NCBI GenBank assembly: GCA_030152405.1
Contig: JASLJL010000448.1
Span: 1 to 5,078, forward strand
Length of the DNA: 5,078 bases
Origin: Gordonia sp. (in: high G+C Gram-positive bacteria)
GTDB taxonomy: Bacteria > Actinomycetota > Actinomycetes > Mycobacteriales > Mycobacteriaceae
Direction: 5' to 3'
The position numbers were made by a program, and so were the translations under genes. The notes below the pieces were generated by a model. The model had not been told where the DNA came from. It searched no databases and saw only the letters and a program-made list of their open reading frames with translations. This document shows, in pieces, positions 1 to 5,078 of the stretch. The number at the start of each line of letters is the position of its first letter. Positions within the stretch are counted from its first letter, which is position 1.

Positions 1-258
1 CACCTCAATCCGGAGGAGGGCGTCACAGTGCACGGACTCGTCAACGGCGGCGGCCGCGACAGTCTCCTCATTCCCATCCACTGGGGTACTTTCAATCTGG
101 CACGGCATTCCTGGGGTGATCCGATCCAGCGACTGCTTCCCGCGGCGCATTCGGCCGGGATCACCGTGTGTGTCCCACGGCCGGGCGCCGCGCTCGACGT
201 CGACGCTCGCGTCGGCACGGCCTTCGACGACCCGAACTGGTGGGAGCGCTACGTATGA
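1..258 (+). CDS. MBL-fold metallo-hydrolase, NAPE-PLD/RomA-like (C-terminal part only)
   Basis: The reading frame is open from the first base and ends at TGA 256-258, so only the last 85 residues of a gene that begins upstream are present. The segment begins HLNPEEGV and continues through [13 protein letters not shown], then a tryptophan-containing WGDPIQRLL stretch and a terminal PRPG. This is the recognisable end of the NAPE-PLD/RomA/UlaG branch of metallo-beta-lactamase-fold hydrolases; the histidine of PIHWGT is normally a ligand of the dinuclear metal site. Known relatives include the phospholipase D that cleaves N-acyl-phosphatidylethanolamine and M. tuberculosis Rv0906. The true substrate cannot be read from this fragment. 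The gene overlaps ctpE by ATGA, so the two are probably co-transcribed and translationally coupled. The in-frame GTG at 28 is internal to the conserved domain and is not the start. Confidence 0.85.
   Translation, partial: HLNPEEGVTVHGLVNGGGRDSLLIPIHWGTFNLARHSWGDPIQRLLPAAHSAGITVCVPRPGAALDVDARVGTAFDDPNWWERYV
242..246 (+). promoter_or_regulatory. Ribosome binding site of ctpE inside the upstream gene
   Basis: GGGAG lies 8 nt upstream of ATG 255, within the last codons of the MBL-fold gene. Together with the ATGA stop/start overlap it fixes the ctpE start at 255 and argues against the in-frame GTG at 168, which would add 29 arginine-rich residues unlike the family. Confidence 0.65.
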
Positions 259-2756
259 GCACGACGACTGACCGTCTGCCCGGGCTGACGGCTGCGGAGG
301 TCGCCGAGCGCGTCGCCGCGGGCGAGACCAACTCGATGCCCGACAAGTCCGGCCGCAGCGTCGCCGACATCATCAAGGCGAACGTCTTCACGCGCATCAA
401 TGCGATTCTCGGTGTGCTGTTCGCGATCGTCGCGTTCACCGGCTCCTTCATCAACGGGCTGTTCGGGCTGCTGATCATCGCGAACAGCGGCATCGGCATC
501 ATCCAGGAGATCCGCGCCAAGAAGACCCTCGACCGTCTCGCGATCGTGGGTCAGACGCGGCCGGTGGTTCGACGCGACGGTGTCGCCACTGAGGTCGCGC
601 CCGATCAGGTGGTCCGCGGCGACATCATCGAACTGGGTCCCGGAGATCAGATCATCGTCGACGGTGAAGCCGTCGAGTCGGAGGCGTTGGACGTCGACGA
701 GTCGCTCCTCACCGGCGAGGCCGACGCGGTCGACAAGGCGGTCGGCGACGAGATCATGTCGGGCAGTTTCGTCGTCTCGGGATCGGGTGCGTATCGGGCG
801 ACGAAGGTCGGCGCCGACGCGTACGCGGCGCAGCTGGCCGCGGAGGCGAGCAAGTTCACGCTCGTCTCGTCGGAGCTGCGGTCGGGAATCGATCAGATCC
901 TCAAGGTGATCACCTGGCTGCTCATCCCCGCAGGCATCCTGACCATCGTCAACCAGTTGTTCATCAGCCAGAACGGACTGCGGACGGCGCTGCTGGGCAT
1001 GGTCGCCGCGCTCGTGCCGATGGTTCCCGAGGGCCTGGTGCTGATGACGTCGATCGCGTTCGCCGTCGGCGTCGTCCGGCTGGGTCGACGGCAGTGCCTG
1101 GTCAACGAGCTGCCCGCCATCGAAGGGCTCGCCCGCGTCGACGTGGTGTGCACGGACAAGACGGGCACGCTGACCGAGAACGGCATGCGACTCTCCGAGA
1201 TCCGTGTCGTGTCCGACACCGTCACCCCGGAGACCGTGCAGACGGCGATGGCGGCGCTCGCCGCCGCGGACCCGCGGCCCAACGCGTCGATCCAGGCTGT
1301 CGCCGAGGCCTACCCGGATGCGCCCGGATGGTCGACGTCGGCGATCCTCCCGTTCAGTTCGGCGAACAAGTTCAGCGGGATCTCATTCGTCGACGCGTCG
1401 GGCGCCGACCGCGGCAACTGGTTGATCGGTGCACCCGATGTGCTGCTCGATCCGGAGTCGGAGGTCGCGCGGCTCGCGTCCGACCTCGGTTCCACGGGCC
1501 TGCGCATCCTGCTGGTCGCGACGTGCGACGCCCTCGTCGACACGACGCCGGCGGCGGGCACCGCTCTACCGGGCGCGATCACACCGGTCGGACTGATCGT
1601 CCTGGAACAGCGTGTGCGGCCCGACGCCCGAGACACCCTCGAGTACTTCGACTCGCAGAACGTCGCGGTGAAGGTGATCTCCGGCGACAACGCGTTGTCG
1701 GTCGGCGCCGTCGCCGCATCGCTCGGCCTGGGGGCGCCCGAAGAGGCCGTTGATGCGCGCAAGCTGCCCACCGACCCGACTGAGCTGGCGAAGGTCGTCA
1801 CCGACGCCGATGCGTTCGGTCGCGTCCGACCCGATCAGAAGCGTGCCATGGTGCAGTCGCTGCAGTCGGAGGGCCACACAGTCGCGATGACCGGCGACGG
1901 CGTCAACGACGTCCTCGCACTCAAGGACTCCGACATCGGCGTGGCGATGGGATCGGGCTCGTCGGCCGCTCGGTCGGTCGCTCAGATCGTCTTGCTGGAC
2001 AACAAGTTCGCCACTCTGCCGTATGTCGTCGGCGAGGGTCGACGGGTCATCGGCAACATCGAACGAGTCTCCAACCTCTTCCTGACGAAGACCGTGTACG
2101 CGGTGCTTCTGGCCCTCCTCATCGGAATCGGCGGCCTCGCCGCCAAGGGGTTCGGGTGGGCGCCGATCAGTTACCCGTTCCAGCCGATCCACGTGACGAT
2201 CTCGGCGTGGTTCACGATCGGAGTGCCGGCGTTCGTGCTGTCGCTGGCGCCGAACAACGAGCGGGCCAGGACCGGGTTCGTGCGTCGTGTCCTCACTCAG
2301 GCGGTGCCGAACGGCATCATCATCGGGCTGTCGACGTTCGTCTGCTTCCTGCTCGTCAACCGCGACTACTCGGGCGCTCTCGCGAGCTACACCGGAAACC
2401 TGCTGCTGTCGCCCGCCGACACCGCTGCGGCGATCGCGGGCGCCTCGCAGACGATCGGCGCGCAGCAGACGCAGGCCGCCACGGCCGCGCTCGCCACGAT
2501 GATCGCCATCGCCGTCTACGTCCTCGCGGTGGTCGCGCGGCCGTACACGTGGTGGAAGCTGGTGTTGATCGGCGTGTCCGTCGTGGCGTACATCCTGATC
2601 TTCACGGTGCCGTTCAGCCAGAAGATGTTCCACCTCGATTCGTCCAATGCGGGCATGATGGCCGTCGCCGGTGTGTGCGCGGTGGTCGGCTGCGCAGCAG
2701 TGGAGGTCAGCAGTCGACTGTTGAAGGGACTGTCTGACCGACGCGCGAGCGCTTGA
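255..2756 (+). CDS. ctpE: P-type cation-transporting ATPase, CtpE type (probable calcium transporter)
   Basis: This is an 833-aa inner-membrane pump that uses ATP and an aspartyl-phosphate intermediate to move a cation. The first membrane pair is at about 46-85. The actuator domain has TGE at 153-155, and the second membrane pair carries the PEGL motif at 258-261. The phosphorylation motif DKTGT is at 301-305 with catalytic Asp301. A reduced nucleotide-binding domain follows, with GAPD at 392-395. The hinge SGDN is at 476-479 and the Mg-binding TGDGVND at 546-552. About six membrane helices follow (roughly 612-632, 646-668, 683-702, 744-762, 767-788, 800-820). TGEAD in place of TGES and IGAP in place of KGAP also occur in mycobacterial CtpE as I recall it, so they are family traits, not damage. 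CtpE of M. smegmatis has been reported as needed for calcium uptake; calcium as the substrate here is by homology only. The protein is slightly longer than M. tuberculosis CtpE (about 797 aa), mostly in the tail. Its start overlaps the MBL gene stop. Confidence 0.93.
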   Translation: MSTTTDRLPGLTAAEVAERVAAGETNSMPDKSGRSVADIIKANVFTRINAILGVLFAIVAFTGSFINGLFGLLIIANSGIGIIQEIRAKKTLDRLAIVGQTRPVVRRDGVATEVAPDQVVRGDIIELGPGDQIIVDGEAVESEALDVDESLLTGEADAVDKAVGDEIMSGSFVVSGSGAYRATKVGADAYAAQLAAEASKFTLVSSELRSGIDQILKVITWLLIPAGILTIVNQLFISQNGLRTALLGMVAALVPMVPEGLVLMTSIAFAVGVVRLGRRQCLVNELPAIEGLARVDVVCTDKTGTLTENGMRLSEIRVVSDTVTPETVQTAMAALAAADPRPNASIQAVAEAYPDAPGWSTSAILPFSSANKFSGISFVDASGADRGNWLIGAPDVLLDPESEVARLASDLGSTGLRILLVATCDALVDTTPAAGTALPGAITPVGLIVLEQRVRPDARDTLEYFDSQNVAVKVISGDNALSVGAVAASLGLGAPEEAVDARKLPTDPTELAKVVTDADAFGRVRPDQKRAMVQSLQSEGHTVAMTGDGVNDVLALKDSDIGVAMGSGSSAARSVAQIVLLDNKFATLPYVVGEGRRVIGNIERVSNLFLTKTVYAVLLALLIGIGGLAAKGFGWAPISYPFQPIHVTISAWFTIGVPAFVLSLAPNNERARTGFVRRVLTQAVPNGIIIGLSTFVCFLLVNRDYSGALASYTGNLLLSPADTAAAIAGASQTIGAQQTQAATAALATMIAIAVYVLAVVARPYTWWKLVLIGVSVVAYILIFTVPFSQKMFHLDSSNAGMMAVAGVCAVVGCAAVEVSSRLLKGLSDRRASA

Positions 2757-2763
2757 CCTGGTC

Positions 2764-2769
2764 TAGGAT
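2764..2769 (+). promoter_or_regulatory. Possible -10 element overlapping a Shine-Dalgarno sequence, antitoxin-like gene
   Basis: TAGGAT fits the actinobacterial TAnnnT -10 pattern and ends 7 nt before ATG 2777, the spacing expected of a leaderless transcript. The AGGA inside it (2765-2768) lies 8 nt from the same ATG and could instead serve as a ribosome binding site on a read-through ctpE mRNA. No convincing -35 is seen at 17-18 bp upstream; TTGACC at 2753-2758 is too close to be one. Confidence 0.45.
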
Positions 2770-2776
2770 GGCGCGC

Positions 2777-2959
2777 ATGGATCTCAAGGGAATCGTTGAC
2801 AAGGCCAAGGACGCACTGAAGTCGAACCCCGACCTCATCGAGAAGGGCGGCGACATGGTCGACAAGGCGACGGGCAACAAGTTCGCGTCGCAGGTCGACA
2901 AGGCGCAGGACGCTGCCCGCAAGGCGGTCGGTGCTCCGGAGAAGAACGACGACAAGTAG
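2777..2959 (+). CDS. MT0933/Rv0909-family small antitoxin-like protein
   Basis: This is a 60-aa, highly charged protein (many Lys and Asp, one Pro at 18 and another at 54) predicted to be mostly helical. It carries a repeated VDKA unit at residues 7-10, 28-31 and 40-43; the first and third copies extend to VDKAKDA and VDKAQDA, suggesting two similar helices. The composition, length and position directly after ctpE match the family named after M. tuberculosis MT0933 (Rv0909). That protein was proposed as the antitoxin of the pair Rv0909-Rv0910. There is no visible DNA-binding motif, so it would presumably act by protein contact; this is inference. The start at 2777 is chosen because MDLKGIVDKAK aligns with the family; upstream in-frame starts at 2753 (TTG) and 2768 (ATG) would add only MTWSRMAR-type sequence. 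The gene follows ctpE by 20 nt, and one base separates its stop from that of the convergent mpg gene. The antitoxin role is a family annotation, not proven here. Confidence 0.8.
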   Translation: MDLKGIVDKAKDALKSNPDLIEKGGDMVDKATGNKFASQVDKAQDAARKAVGAPEKNDDK

Positions 2960-2960
2960 G

Positions 2961-3533
2961 TCAGACGCGGGGAGCTCGGGGGTGGCGGCGATACGCCGAC
3001 ACCGACGGCTCGCCGTCGACCCAGAAGCGCCACGGCCGATCGGCGGCCAGGCGCACTCCGACACGCGGCCCGGCGACGACATCGCCGGGCCGTTCGTCGT
3101 CTCCGGGCATGAGGTGGACGCCTGACGGATCGGTGACGTCGGAGCCGAGATCGGCTTTGGTGATGCCGAGCGCACGTGTGAGGTTGCCGGGACCGCGGGC
3201 GAGGAGATGATCGTCGACGTTGTTTCGTCGGGCCCGCGCCAGGCCGAGCCCGTCGACCACGCGTCCCGCACGGATCAGCACCGCGGAGCCCTGCCCCTCC
3301 GGGCTGGTGACGATGTTGGCGCAGTGATGACCGTGCATCTGATAGACGTACAGCCGCATCGGCGGGCCGTACATGATCTCCGAGCGAGGGGTCCGGGTGT
3401 ACGCGTGCGACGCCGGGTCGTTCGGGCCGTCGTACGCCTCGACCTCGGTGATCAGCACCGACACGCCGTGGCCGACCAGTATGCGGTACAGCAGGTTACA
3501 GGCGTCGGCGCAGACGCTAGGCTCTGGGACCAT
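2961..3533 (-). CDS. mpg: 3-methyladenine DNA glycosylase (Mpg/AAG family)
   Basis: This 190-aa cytosolic base-excision-repair enzyme is predicted to cut the glycosidic bond of alkylated purines such as 3-methyladenine and hypoxanthine. The AAG signature is intact: TEVEAYDGP at 29-37 contains the general-base glutamate (Glu32, equivalent to human Glu125) and the intercalating tyrosine (Tyr34). It is followed by ASHAY (His43), a TPR...MYGPP segment, LYVYQMHG, HHCANIV (Asn73), AVLIRA (Arg88), LARGPGNL, GPRVGV and PWRFWV near the end. The sequence resembles mycobacterial Mpg (Rv1688) in order and length (about 200 aa). The start is set at ATG 3533, which leaves an N-terminus of family length. 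An alternative is ATG 3554, with AGAGG 9 nt ahead of it, which would add seven residues and overlap the SRPBCC gene further. The gene lies in antisense orientation between two genes that are neighbours in M. tuberculosis. Its stop is one base from the antitoxin-like stop, and its start overlaps the SRPBCC start. Confidence 0.92.
   Translation of the reverse strand: MVPEPSVCADACNLLYRILVGHGVSVLITEVEAYDGPNDPASHAYTRTPRSEIMYGPPMRLYVYQMHGHHCANIVTSPEGQGSAVLIRAGRVVDGLGLARARRNNVDDHLLARGPGNLTRALGITKADLGSDVTDPSGVHLMPGDDERPGDVVAGPRVGVRLAADRPWRFWVDGEPSVSAYRRHPRAPRV
3066..3092. terminator. Perfect 11-bp GC-rich hairpin inside mpg; candidate terminator
   Basis: Arm CGGCCCGGCGA (3066-3076) and arm TCGCCGGGCCG (3082-3092) are perfect reverse complements around a 5-nt loop, CGACA. 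On the plus strand it lies 107 nt past the stop of the antitoxin-like gene and is followed by TTCGTCGTCT, with no real U tract, as is common for actinobacterial terminators. A smaller 6-bp hairpin with a CTCG loop sits at 3003-3018. On the minus strand the hairpin lies in the coding region just before the conserved GPRVGV motif, so it could also be a coincidence of GC-rich codons. Confidence 0.4.
3495..3523 (+). promoter_or_regulatory. Leaderless-type promoter of the SRPBCC gene, inside mpg
   Basis: A -35-like GTTACA (3495-3500), a 17-bp spacer and a -10-like TAGGCT (3518-3523) precede ATG 3532 by 8 nt, which would place the transcription start at or next to the A of the start codon. The GGGA at 3526-3529 is too close to the ATG to work as a Shine-Dalgarno sequence, which fits a leaderless mRNA. 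The whole promoter lies within the 5' coding part of mpg on the other strand. Confidence 0.55.
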
Positions 3534-3969
3534 GGCTAAGACCAGTGACTCCATCCATGTCGACCTCTCGCCCGAGGATACCTTCACCGCGGCGGCCGAC
3601 CTGTCCCGCTACGACGACTGGCTCGTGATGCACGACGGCTGGCGCAGCGAGCTGCCGACCGCCGATCAGTTGGGCAAAGGCACCAAGGTGTCGTCCGTGA
3701 TCAGCGTGAAAGGCGCTCGCGTCCGCTTCGCCTGGGAGATCGAGAAGTTCGACCGTCCCCGCGAAGTGGTCCTCAAGGGCAGCGGCAAGGGCGGCGTCAA
3801 AGCCAAGATCAATCTGACGATCGCGCCGGACGCCGACGGCTCCACCATCACCTTCCTCATCGACCTCGGCGGTCTCCCGATGATCGGGCCCGCGGGGAAG
3901 GCGGCCGCGATGGCGGTCAAGGGCGACATCGCGAAGTCGCTCGAGAAGTTCACGACGATCTTCGCCTGA
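3532..3969 (+). CDS. SRPBCC-fold protein, Rv0910/MT0934-like (putative toxin of a proposed TA pair)
   Basis: This 145-aa soluble protein has the plan of a START/polyketide-cyclase-like (SRPBCC) domain, a helix-grip fold enclosing a hydrophobic pocket. A first strand, SIHVDLSPEDTFTAAADL, leads into the conserved LSRYDDWLVMHDGWRS segment. A series of strands follows, including VKGARVRFAWEI, the glycine-rich GSGKGGVKAKINLTI and STITFLIDLGG, and a long C-terminal helix ends the protein near IAKSLEKFTTIF. It closely resembles M. tuberculosis Rv0910, recalled as toxic when expressed in M. smegmatis and paired with Rv0909. The ligand and mode of action are unknown to me. The start at 3532 (MAKTSDS) matches the family start; in-frame starts from 3373 onward lie in antisense mpg sequence. 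Unlike in M. tuberculosis, the gene is separated from its antitoxin-like partner by mpg and seems to have its own promoter. Confidence 0.85.
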   Translation: MAKTSDSIHVDLSPEDTFTAAADLSRYDDWLVMHDGWRSELPTADQLGKGTKVSSVISVKGARVRFAWEIEKFDRPREVVLKGSGKGGVKAKINLTIAPDADGSTITFLIDLGGLPMIGPAGKAAAMAVKGDIAKSLEKFTTIFA

Positions 3970-3978
3970 CCGGGGTTC

Positions 3979-4019
3979 GAGTGCAGATCGTGACTCGTAT
4001 GCGGTCCAGAACTGCACTC
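3979..4019 (+). terminator. Imperfect inverted repeat after the SRPBCC gene; probable terminator
   Basis: GAGTGCAG (3979-3986) pairs perfectly with CTGCACTC (4012-4019). Within it, after an A-A mismatch, TC pairs with GA, and after a further two-base mismatch GAC (3992-3994) pairs with GTC (4004-4006), giving a long interrupted hairpin. It begins 9 nt after the SRPBCC stop and has no clear T tract (CAAGACGTTG follows). It may be a terminator or a dispersed palindromic element. Confidence 0.5.
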
Positions 4020-4037
4020 AAGACGTTGCGGCGAGCC

Positions 4038-4046
4038 TGTGGACAA
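4038..4046 (-). promoter_or_regulatory. DnaA-box-like 9-mer
   Basis: TGTGGACAA on the plus strand is TTGTCCACA on the minus strand, which is the DnaA-box consensus described for Streptomyces and mycobacteria. It is a single copy in the spacer upstream of the AbiEi/DUF559 gene, just before that gene's putative -35. No AT-rich tract or second box is visible here, so this is not an origin; at most it is a regulatory or titration site. Confidence 0.3.
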
Positions 4047-4051
4047 CCGGG

Positions 4052-4080
4052 TTGGCGTGGCACGACGCGGCGTGCACACT
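4052..4080 (+). promoter_or_regulatory. Putative leaderless promoter of the AbiEi/DUF559 gene
   Basis: TTGGCG (4052-4057), a 17-bp spacer and CACACT (4075-4080) sit 6 nt before ATG 4087. The -10 is weak, keeping only the conserved A at position 2 and T at position 6. No purine-rich Shine-Dalgarno sequence precedes the ATG (TCGCGC is directly upstream), which supports a leaderless start. Confidence 0.4.
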
Positions 4081-4086
4081 TCGCGC

Positions 4087-5052
4087 ATGGGGGACGAAGG
4101 CCAGCTCGCTTGGTTGATCGCGCACCAGGACGGCGTGGTGACGCGGAGACAGGTCTGCGACTGCGGGATGCCGCCGTCGTTCGTTCGCCGAAAGCTCAGG
4201 CGCGGTGAATGGATCGTGCGCTATCCGGGTGTCTACATCACGCACTCGGGCCCGTTGTCGTGGCGCCAGCGTGCCTGGTGTGCGCTGCTGGACGCCGCAC
4301 CTGCTGCACTGAGCCACGAGTCCGCGTTGCGTGCATGCAGACCGGACTGCGGTGGCGACGACGGCGCGCCGATCCACATCGCCATAGCCGCTCATCGGCA
4401 CACCACCGTTCGAGACGGGGTCGTCGTCCATCGACGTCACACCTTCGATGACGACGTGCACGCCGCCGGGATCCCTCCTCGGATACGGCTCGAGGAGGCC
4501 GTTCTCGACGTGGCGGCCGACTCCGCCTCGGTCATTGCGACCGTCGGTCATCTGAGTGAGTGGATCGGAGGCCGTCGCACCACGGCGGACCGTCTCCTCG
4601 CTGCGCTCGACCGACGAACTCGAATACCGCAGCGGACGCTCATCCACGACCTTCTCCTCGACCTGCGAGACGGGGCGTGCTCGGTCCTCGAGCACAATTA
4701 CCTGACGAGGGTGGAGCGCGCGCACGGATTGCCCACACCGGAACGGCAGGCGCCGACCGAGGTCGGGAGGCGTGGCTTCCGAGACATGAAGTATCCGGAG
4801 TGGGGGCTCGTCATCGAACTCGACGGAAGAGCCTTCCACGAAAGTGCCGTCGACCGCGACCGCGACATGGAACGCGACCTCGACGCCGCCGTCGACGCGG
4901 ACCTTCGGACGGTTCGCGCCGGCTGGGGCCAAGGATGCGTTCGCCCTTGCCAGACGGCCGTCAAAGTCGGTCGGCTGCTCAACAACCTCGGCTGGCAGGA
5001 CCGAATCCATCCGTGCACGTCACCTCGATGCGTCGCTCGGTTTCAGATGTAG
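4087..5052 (+). CDS. AbiEi-like winged-helix domain fused to DUF559/Vsr-like nuclease domain
   Basis: This is a 321-aa protein. Residues 1-50 (LAWLIAHQDGVVTRRQV, then a cysteine-containing turn, VRRKLRRGEW and YPGVYI) match the N-terminal winged-helix domain of AbiEi-type antitoxins. A middle region follows with the typical ALSHESALR and the histidine-rich IHIAIAAHRHTTVRDGVVVHR strands. The C-terminal part looks like DUF559, a PD-(D/E)xK/Vsr-like nuclease fold. Asp233 in the FRDMKYP strand, Glu244 and Asp246 in VIELDGRAFH, His251 and the RDMERDLDAA helix are where the family keeps its candidate catalytic residues. No AbiEii-type toxin gene is visible next to it, so this is a stand-alone actinobacterial member of unknown function, possibly a DNA-binding nuclease or regulator. 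The start at ATG 4087 is preferred over GTG 4039, which would run through the putative promoter. The stop is at the first base of a strong terminator hairpin. Confidence 0.78.
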   Translation: MGDEGQLAWLIAHQDGVVTRRQVCDCGMPPSFVRRKLRRGEWIVRYPGVYITHSGPLSWRQRAWCALLDAAPAALSHESALRACRPDCGGDDGAPIHIAIAAHRHTTVRDGVVVHRRHTFDDDVHAAGIPPRIRLEEAVLDVAADSASVIATVGHLSEWIGGRRTTADRLLAALDRRTRIPQRTLIHDLLLDLRDGACSVLEHNYLTRVERAHGLPTPERQAPTEVGRRGFRDMKYPEWGLVIELDGRAFHESAVDRDRDMERDLDAAVDADLRTVRAGWGQGCVRPCQTAVKVGRLLNNLGWQDRIHPCTSPRCVARFQM

Positions 5053-5078
5053 GTTGTGACCCGATAGGGGTCACAACC
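5052..5078. terminator. Perfect 11-bp inverted repeat, probable (bidirectional) terminator
   Basis: GGTTGTGACCC (5052-5062) and GGGTCACAACC (5068-5078) are exact reverse complements around the 5-nt loop GATAG. The left arm begins at the last base of the TAG stop codon (5050-5052) of the upstream gene. The repeat reaches the window edge, so the stem could be longer (A5051 may pair with an unseen T) and any T tract is out of view. The symmetry would let it serve a convergent gene as well. Confidence 0.7.

Noticed and set aside
168..254. Upstream GTG start for ctpE adding 29 residues
   Set aside because: The added stretch is arginine-rich out-of-frame translation of the MBL gene; ATG 255 has a good SD and the ATGA overlap.
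728..740. 13-base sequence GGTCGACAAGGCG repeated at 728-740, 2857-2869 and 2893-2905
   Set aside because: Every copy encodes VDKA in frame with the preferred codons; the repetition is explained by protein sequence and codon bias.
1566..2633. Long minus-strand open frame (355 codons) antisense to ctpE
   Set aside because: The product is rich in Arg, Asp and His with no recognisable domain, and it mirrors a gene with all P-type ATPase motifs intact; it is a GC-rich shadow frame.
2711..2720. Perfect palindrome CAGTCGACTG near the 3' end of ctpE
   Set aside because: It is a 10-base symmetric coding sequence (around a SalI-type core) without loop or flanking promoter context; not convincing as an operator or terminator.
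3003..3018. 6-bp hairpin with CTCG loop downstream of the antitoxin-like gene
   Set aside because: It is short, within mpg coding sequence and lacks a T tract; the 11-bp hairpin at 3066-3092 is the better terminator candidate.
2516..3271. Minus-strand open frame crossing the end of ctpE, the small gene and part of mpg
   Set aside because: It runs across three better supported genes and is in a different frame from mpg; it shows no family features.
4038..4086. Replication origin suggested by the DnaA-like box
   Set aside because: Only one box is present, with no AT-rich unwinding region and none of the usual origin neighbours (dnaA, dnaN, rpmH).
4018..5010. Minus-strand open frame (330 codons) antisense to the AbiEi/DUF559 gene
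   Set aside because: The composition is typical of a shadow frame, while the plus-strand frame has recognisable domains and a terminator placed at its stop.

Overview
The window is about 5.1 kb of high-GC DNA with dense coding, ATGA start/stop overlaps and leaderless-type promoters. It looks like a mycolic-acid actinobacterium of the Mycobacterium/Gordonia/Rhodococcus group. The strongest support is gene order, compared from memory with Mycobacterium tuberculosis: MBL-fold hydrolase (Rv0906-like), ctpE (Rv0908), a short MT0933/Rv0909-type 'antitoxin', then an Rv0910-type SRPBCC 'toxin'. The genus is an inference; Gordonia or a close relative is the best guess.

Layout. Positions 1-258 hold the C-terminal end of a metallo-beta-lactamase-fold protein of the NAPE-PLD/RomA type. 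Its stop overlaps by 4 nt (ATGA) the start of a complete 833-aa P-type ATPase of the CtpE type (255-2756), which in mycobacteria is linked to calcium uptake. Twenty bases later comes a 60-aa lysine/aspartate-rich helical protein of the MT0933 antitoxin family (2777-2959). After one spacer base, a convergent gene on the minus strand (2961-3533) encodes a 3-methyladenine DNA glycosylase (Mpg/AAG). Its start codon overlaps, in the tetranucleotide CATG, the start of the plus-strand SRPBCC gene (3532-3969). A hairpin-rich spacer follows (3970-4086). The last gene (4087-5052) encodes a 321-aa protein with an AbiEi-like winged-helix N-terminus and a DUF559/Vsr-like nuclease C-terminus. It ends exactly at a perfect 11-bp hairpin that closes the window.

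How the parts relate. The MBL gene and ctpE are translationally coupled and probably form one operon, possibly reading through into the antitoxin-like gene. The antitoxin-like and SRPBCC genes are adjacent in M. tuberculosis, where they were proposed as a toxin-antitoxin pair. Here a DNA-repair gene sits between them in the opposite direction, with essentially no spare bases on either side, and the SRPBCC gene appears to have its own leaderless promoter inside the mpg coding region. If the two proteins are still partners they can no longer share a simple two-gene mRNA, and mpg and SRPBCC transcription must interfere with each other. This is the most unusual arrangement in the window. The AbiEi/DUF559 gene looks like a separate, self-contained transcription unit with its own promoter, a DnaA-box-like site upstream and its own terminator.
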